Assembly (NCBI GenBank): GCA_023459915.1
Contig: JAEWSN010000052.1
Location: 1-7,735 of the forward strand
Source: Bacillota bacterium
Lineage (GTDB): Bacteria; Bacillota; Clostridia; DSM-8532
Reading direction: 5' to 3'
DNA length: 7,735 nt
Part shown: piece after piece, positions 4,071-7,735 of the stretch
Layout of the letters: every line of letters starts with the position of its first letter
Numbering within the stretch: the stretch's first letter is position 1
Made by a program: the position numbers and the translations under genes
The notes under the pieces: generated by a model
Told to the model about the DNA's origin: nothing
What the model saw: only the letters and a program-made list of their open reading frames with translations
Databases searched by the model: none

Positions 4071-5588
4071 TCATTCTGCGGCCGGGCGCTCCTTGGCCTT
4101 GTCGGTGGCGCCCGCGTTCTTGTCCGCGGCGGCGCGATCCGCCCGCATTTCATCGACAGACTTGGTTTTGAGGCGGGCCGCGCCCTCATAGCCCACCTTC
4201 GTGGGAATGAGAGTACCCAGGCGTTTGCCTTCCTCAAGACGCGATTTCGCCCCTTCGATGGCCTTGTCGTACTGGGGCAGCCATTGTGCCTCCTCCACCA
4301 ACAGCTCATCCGTCATCTGCATGATCTCCGGCGTGGTCAGCACCGCGCCCACCAGCGGATCCATCAGCATGGCCTGCCGCAGCAGCTTCTCGTCTCCATG
4401 CACACCTGCCTGCACCGCCAGGCGCTGGACCGACACGGAGGTGTTGCAGACCGCGGCGCAGCCAAGCGGCAGATCGCCCACCTTGGGAATGTTGATGCCG
4501 TTGGCGTCAATGTATCCGGGCACCTCCACGATGCAGTCGTCGGGCAGGTTGGTGATGCAGCCGTTGTTGACCACATTGAAATGGCCCCGGTAGCAGCGGC
4601 CCGTCTCCAGCCCCTCGATGATCCAGGATCCATGCTCCTCGCTGCGGTTCTCCGGGACATATTGCTTGGCCGGATCCTGCATCCATTGCGGGAACTCGGT
4701 CTCGAACCAGTTGCGCCCCTCGGTGGTGACACGCAGGTATCCGCCGGTTTCGCCATTGATCCAGACGCCCAGATCAATCCATTTGCGGATTTCGTCCGGG
4801 CGCTTGCGGTACCACGGCAGGTACTCGGACAGATGCCCGTTGGACTCCGTGCTGTAATAGCCGAAATGGCGCAGGATGTCGATGCGGACCTTCTCGGTGC
4901 GGCTGTACTCCGGATGGCGCTCGAAGGCTTCGAGCAACTCGCCCGTGCGATCCACGCCGTCCGTCTTCACGGAAACATACCAGGTCTGGTGATTGATGCC
5001 GGCGCAGATGATGTCCACGTCCTTCTTCTCCATGCCCAGCACTTCCGCGATCTGGTGATGGCCGTGCTGCACGCCGTGGCAAAGCCCGAGGGTGCGGACA
5101 CCGCCATACTGGTTGAGGGTCCAGGTGACCATGGCGTTGGGGTTGGCATAGTTGAGCACCAGCACATCCGGGGTGCAGACCTCGCGGATGTCCCTGGCAA
5201 AATCGAGCATCACCGGGATGTCACGCTGGCCGTACATGATGCCGCCAGCACACAGGGTGTCGCCCACACATTGATCCACGCCGTATCGCAGCGGAACGTC
5301 CACATCGAGCGTGAAGGCTTCCAGTCCGCCCACGCGCACGCAAATCACAACGTATTTGGCGCCGCGCAGGGCCTCCCGCCGATTGGTCGTGGACTCGATG
5401 TGGATGTTCAGCCCGTTTTCATGGATGTCGCGCTGACACAGCTCGGTCACCATGCCCAGGTTGTGGGCATTGATGTCCGTAAACGCGACCTCGATGTCCC
5501 GGAACTCCGGAACCGTAAGCAAATCCGAGAGCAGTGTCCGTGTGAAGCCAACGCTGCCCGCTCCGATGAAACAAATCTTGAAAGCCAT
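4071..5588 (-). CDS. GH4 family NAD/metal-dependent alpha-glycosidase
   Basis: This 505-residue protein has the GH4 layout. A Rossmann NAD-binding start FIGAGSVGFT (7-16) is followed by FTDIN (36-40), GDTLCAGG (109-116), NYANPNAM (146-153), the active-site motif CHGV (Cys170-Val173) and CAGINHQTWY (195-204, His200), then HFGYYSTESNGHLSEYLPWY (241-260). GH4 enzymes cleave glycosides by NAD-assisted oxidation, elimination and reduction, with a divalent metal held by the Cys and His residues. The overall pattern is nearest the MelA-like alpha-galactosidase group, but MelA has CHSV and the characterised alpha-galacturonidases have CHEV, so the substrate is open; alpha-glucuronide is one alternative. 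The C-terminal tail (about 473-505) is Lys/Ala/Asp/Glu-rich and looks disordered, making the protein longer than E. coli MelA (about 450). Start ATG 5588 has AAAGGGAGG upstream (5596-5604). It lies 211 bases after the GH36 gene. No signal peptide is seen, so the enzyme should be cytosolic. Confidence 0.92.
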   Translation of the reverse strand: MAFKICFIGAGSVGFTRTLLSDLLTVPEFRDIEVAFTDINAHNLGMVTELCQRDIHENGLNIHIESTTNRREALRGAKYVVICVRVGGLEAFTLDVDVPLRYGVDQCVGDTLCAGGIMYGQRDIPVMLDFARDIREVCTPDVLVLNYANPNAMVTWTLNQYGGVRTLGLCHGVQHGHHQIAEVLGMEKKDVDIICAGINHQTWYVSVKTDGVDRTGELLEAFERHPEYSRTEKVRIDILRHFGYYSTESNGHLSEYLPWYRKRPDEIRKWIDLGVWINGETGGYLRVTTEGRNWFETEFPQWMQDPAKQYVPENRSEEHGSWIIEGLETGRCYRGHFNVVNNGCITNLPDDCIVEVPGYIDANGINIPKVGDLPLGCAAVCNTSVSVQRLAVQAGVHGDEKLLRQAMLMDPLVGAVLTTPEIMQMTDELLVEEAQWLPQYDKAIEGAKSRLEEGKRLGTLIPTKVGYEGAARLKTKSVDEMRADRAAADKNAGATDKAKERPAAE

Positions 5589-5595
5589 CTTGCAT

Positions 5596-5604
5596 CCTCC
5601 CTTT
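5596..5604 (-). promoter_or_regulatory. Ribosome binding site of the GH4 gene
   Basis: On the - strand, AAAGGGAGG lies seven bases before ATG 5588. A second ATG trinucleotide within the spacer (5595-5593) is out of frame, so 5588 is the likely start. Confidence 0.6.
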
Positions 5605-5701
5605 CAATTGCCTGCCACACATGTCTTCCGGGTGGCGCGGGGCAGACGCGTCCTGTCCACGCAATCAGTCGATAGGACTTGCCCGGCGCGCCTTCGGCAC
5701 A

Positions 5702-5716
5702 TGGGGACTACCCCCA
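5702..5716. repeat. Small palindrome in the GH36-GH4 intergenic region
   Basis: TGGGG (5702-5706) and CCCCA (5712-5716) form a five-base inverted repeat around ACTAC. On the - strand it directly follows a possible -10 hexamer, so it could be an operator or an early transcript hairpin. It is short and could be chance in GC-rich DNA. Confidence 0.3.
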
Positions 5717-5721
5717 GTATA
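5716..5721 (-). promoter_or_regulatory. Weak candidate -10 element for the GH4 gene
   Basis: On the - strand, TATACT lies about 128 bases before the GH4 start and is the best -10 match in the GC-rich intergenic region. No convincing -35 hexamer is present 16-19 bases upstream (the region reads GGACACAT). If used, the leader would be about 120 bases and begin with the small GGGG/CCCC hairpin, and an activator would probably be needed. Confidence 0.25.
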
Positions 5722-5765
5722 GCCAGCCGGCGCGGAGGATGTGTCCGCAATCGCCGCCGACGCGG

Positions 5766-5791
5766 CTTGTCATGTCCGGTATCGTGACAAG
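5766..5791. repeat. Inverted repeat CTTGTCA-N12-TGACAAG
   Basis: CTTGTCA (5766-5772) and TGACAAG (5785-5791) form a perfect seven-base inverted repeat around a 12-base spacer, just downstream of the GH36 stop on the - strand. It could be a regulator operator for the GH4 gene or a stem at the end of the GH36 mRNA. No T-tract follows on the - strand (CCGCGTCGG), which argues against a simple intrinsic terminator. Confidence 0.45.
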
Positions 5792-5793
5792 AC

Positions 5794-5810
5794 ATGGGGT
5801 CAGACCCCAT
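5794..5810. repeat. 17-base palindrome overlapping the GH36 stop codon
   Basis: ATGGGGTC-A-GACCCCAT is a perfect eight-base inverted repeat around a single central base. The GH36 stop (TGA at 5802-5800 on the - strand) is its centre, so the last codons Asp-Gly-Val are half of the palindrome. GGGGTC/GACCCC palindromes occur as dispersed REP-like elements in some bacteria. It may be such an element, a transcript-end hairpin or an operator. Confidence 0.6.
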
Positions 5811-7735
5811 CCACCTGCCGCAGATGCCACAGCGTGCTGACGAAATCGCCCTGACCGAAGGGGATGTGCAGGCCGAACCGCATCAACCGGGCACCGGACA
5901 GGCTCACCGGGTCTCCGGCCTGGGCCGTGCCCTCGTACCGGGTCACCTCATACACCGCATCCGGGCAGAGCCCTTCAAGGCGAAGGAGAGCCGGCTCCGG
6001 ATTCGGGCGGGCCAGCACGCGGAAATGTACGGCCAGTGCCTCGGCCCGATCCGGCATGACGAAGGACCACGCGGCATCATTGCCCTCAAAGGGGCTTCGC
6101 AGGCGGTACAAATCCCCCTGCGCCGGCAGATGCGCCCACTTCCGGTATTGCGCCGTCTGTACGGCGACTTCCGCCTTCTCGTCATCCGTGAGCTTTTCCA
6201 GATCGAGCTCGTAGCCAAAGGCGCCGGTCAGCGCGGCATGTCCCCGGAAGGACAGCGGCGTGATCCGCCCGCACTGGTGGTTGGGCACCGCCGACACATG
6301 CGCGCCCATTGTGGAGAACGGATAGACGATGGAGGTGCCGTATTGAATCTTCAGCCGTTCCACCGCGTCGGAATCGTCGCTGGTCCAGATCTGCGGCATG
6401 TAGTGCAGCAGGCCGGGGTCGAACCGCGCTCCGCCGCCGGAGCAGCCCTCGAACAGAATTTCCGGGAAACGGGATGTCAGCTGTTCCATCACGCGGTAGG
6501 TGCCGAGCATGAAGCGGTGCGCGGTCTCGCGCTGTTGATCCGCGGGAAGGCCCACGCTGCCGATTTCCGTGAGGCTGCGGTTGAAATCCCATTTCACATA
6601 CTGGAAGGGCGCGGAGGAAAGGATGCCGGAAAGGGTTTCCACCAGCCAGTCCTGAATGTCGGTTCTGGACATGTCGAGGATGAGCTGCGTGCGGCCCTGG
6701 GTGCGGCGCCGTCCCGGCACATGCAGGCACCAGTCCGGATGGGCGCGATACAAATCACTGTCCGGAGAGATCATCTCCGGCTCGAACCAGATGCCGAGGC
6801 CTGTGCCCGCGGTGTTCACCCGTTCCACCAGATGCGGCAGCCCCTCGGGCAGCTTGCCGGTGTTCACCACCCAGTCTCCCAGGGAGGACTTGTCGTCGTT
6901 GCGGCGGCCGAACCAGCCGTCATCCATGACGAGCAGCGATATGCCGAGGGCCTTGGCCTGTTGGGCCAGGCGGACCAGCTTGTCTTCCGTGAAGTCGAAA
7001 TAGGTGGCTTCCCAGTTGTTGACCAGGATGGGTCGCTCCCGATCCCGCCAGGCGCCCCGGCACAACCGGGTGCGGTACAGGCGGTGATACCTTCGGGACA
7101 TGCCGCCCAGCCCTTCGCCGGAATGGACCAACACCGCTTCCGGGGCCTGAAAGGTGTCCCCCGGGTTCAGCTTCCAGGAAAAGTCGAAATGGGGAAGCCC
7201 AATCAACGCGCGCGTGGACCCATAGCTGCCGCCTTCCATGGCCGCGGTGAAGGAGCCCGTATACACCAGGCTGAAGCCATAGGCGTCTCCGGAACGCTCC
7301 GTGGTGTCCGGGGACATCATCGCGAAGAAAGGATTCATCTCATGACTGGAATGGCCGCGCCGGCTTTCGAGCAGCTTCACGCCATGGCCCACGCGAAAGC
7401 GCTCCATGTGCCGCTCCCGTGCCCAGGACCCTTGCAGCATCAGCCCGTCGTACGCACCATCCGCAAAGTCGAGTGCGGCGGAGGAAACGCCCAGCAGGCG
7501 CACCGGCTCCGCGGCGTTGTTGGTGACGCGCACCGTGCGCGTGATGGCATCAAACCCGGCGAACACGCTGTAGGAAAGGGTGACCGTGAGCGCCTTGGCC
7601 GGCTCCAGCAAATCGATTTCCAGCGTTTGCACGTCGTCGCCGGCTTCGGCATACACCGCCGGCAGGCCCTCCAGCGCGGGCTTGCCCGCCAGCACGCGAT
7701 GGGCCGCGTAAATCAGCTCGCAGGAGGAACTGCCG
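5800..7735 (-). CDS. GH36 alpha-galactosidase (5' end outside the window)
   Basis: 644 residues are visible, with the frame open to the right edge. The visible N-terminus (GSSSCELIYAAHRVLAGKPALEGLPAVYAE) is the middle of the usual GH36 beta-sandwich domain, so roughly 80-90 residues are missing against a usual length near 730. The GTG at 7695 is internal, not the start. The TIM-barrel catalytic domain carries NNWEATYFDFTEDKL and LLVMDDGWFGRR. The nucleophile is in YVKWDFNR (Asp codon 6588-6586), then CSGGGARFD, and the acid/base is in TSDDSDAVERL (first Asp, codon 6378-6376). The two aspartates are 70 residues apart, as in characterised GH36 enzymes. The enzyme hydrolyses terminal alpha-1,6-linked galactose from melibiose, raffinose and related oligosaccharides by a retaining mechanism, normally in the cytosol. 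It is the most upstream visible gene of the - strand cluster. No disruption is seen. Confidence 0.95.
   Translation of the reverse strand, partial: GSSSCELIYAAHRVLAGKPALEGLPAVYAEAGDDVQTLEIDLLEPAKALTVTLSYSVFAGFDAITRTVRVTNNAAEPVRLLGVSSAALDFADGAYDGLMLQGSWARERHMERFRVGHGVKLLESRRGHSSHEMNPFFAMMSPDTTERSGDAYGFSLVYTGSFTAAMEGGSYGSTRALIGLPHFDFSWKLNPGDTFQAPEAVLVHSGEGLGGMSRRYHRLYRTRLCRGAWRDRERPILVNNWEATYFDFTEDKLVRLAQQAKALGISLLVMDDGWFGRRNDDKSSLGDWVVNTGKLPEGLPHLVERVNTAGTGLGIWFEPEMISPDSDLYRAHPDWCLHVPGRRRTQGRTQLILDMSRTDIQDWLVETLSGILSSAPFQYVKWDFNRSLTEIGSVGLPADQQRETAHRFMLGTYRVMEQLTSRFPEILFEGCSGGGARFDPGLLHYMPQIWTSDDSDAVERLKIQYGTSIVYPFSTMGAHVSAVPNHQCGRITPLSFRGHAALTGAFGYELDLEKLTDDEKAEVAVQTAQYRKWAHLPAQGDLYRLRSPFEGNDAAWSFVMPDRAEALAVHFRVLARPNPEPALLRLEGLCPDAVYEVTRYEGTAQAGDPVSLSGARLMRFGLHIPFGQGDFVSTLWHLRQVDGV

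Noticed and set aside
3196..4074. 292-codon - strand frame overlapping the HAD gene
   Set aside because: It is another reading frame of the HAD coding region. The translation is Gly/Ala/His-rich without motifs, whereas the HAD frame has all four catalytic motifs.
3549..5675. 708-codon open frame on the + strand across the HAD and GH4 genes
   Set aside because: It is antisense to two genes with complete catalytic motifs and good RBSs. Long antisense frames are common in GC-rich DNA, and the translation is His/Arg/Val-rich with no recognisable domain.
5667..5686. Possible LacI-type operator between GH36 and GH4
   Set aside because: Only AGTC-N5-GACT and the outer CA/TG are symmetric. The match to a LacI-family half-site pattern is too weak to call.
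6182..6730. 182-codon - strand frame inside the GH36 gene
   Set aside because: It is a shadow frame of the GH36 catalytic domain, with a His/Arg/Pro-rich translation and no motifs.
7693..7695. GTG as the start of the GH36 gene
   Set aside because: The frame stays open to the window edge and the upstream residues match the family pattern before AGKPALEGLP, so the GTG is an internal valine codon.
1..7735. CRISPR arrays, tRNA or rRNA genes, insertion sequence transposases
   Set aside because: I saw no regularly spaced repeats, no tRNA-like cloverleaf sequence (including at the integration junction), no rRNA signatures and no DDE or HUH transposase frame.

Overview
The window is a junction between a mobile element and a bacterial chromosome. 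Positions 1 to about 2900 are AT-rich (about 42% GC in one 60-base line I counted, 1441-1500) and carry small accessory genes plus a large serine recombinase, all on the + strand. From about 2905 to the end the DNA is GC-rich (60-70% GC in lines counted at 3061, 4501 and 6421), and every gene reads on the - strand. Strong AGGAGG-type ribosome binding sites, a DUF3846-type protein beside a Clostridia-style large serine recombinase, and the types of acyltransferase, HAD and GH4 proteins suggest a relatively high-GC Firmicutes/Clostridia-type host, probably anaerobic and gut- or plant-polysaccharide-associated. This taxonomic guess is inference only.

Element side (1-~2900): the 3' end of an unidentified gene (1-186); a short intergenic region with a 19-codon hydrophobic mini-ORF and an imperfect ~40-bp direct repeat containing AGTTGACCCA; a DUF3846-type gene (405-815); a small unrecognised gene (917-1195) whose stop codon lies in the loop of an intrinsic terminator; a near-consensus promoter (TTGACC-17-TATAAT); and a full-length large serine recombinase (1289-2902). 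This is the integrase-proximal end of an integrated element (ICE, mobilisable island or prophage). The rest lies to the left, outside the window.

Junction (about 2874-2914): the recombinase stop codon abuts the start of homology to a lysophospholipid acyltransferase (PlsC-like) gene on the - strand. Only about the first 110 codons of that gene are present, including the NHxxxxD motif; it then breaks off into element sequence. The element therefore appears to have integrated inside a chromosomal acyltransferase gene. The boundary may also supply the last codons and stop of the recombinase.

Chromosome side (- strand, read from right to left): a GH36 alpha-galactosidase (5' end beyond the window), a 211-bp intergenic region with several palindromes, a GH4 NAD/metal-dependent glycosidase with a CHGV active-site variant, a terminator-like hairpin, a HAD-IA phosphatase/phosphomutase-like protein with an Asp-to-Asn change in motif I, and the interrupted acyltransferase. 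The first genes form an alpha-galactoside (raffinose/melibiose-type) or related alpha-glycoside utilisation cluster. GH36 and GH4 release hexoses by unrelated chemistries, and the HAD enzyme might act on a sugar phosphate. No transporter or regulator gene is visible. No rRNA, tRNA or CRISPR array was seen, and no gene-free stretch exceeds 300 bases.
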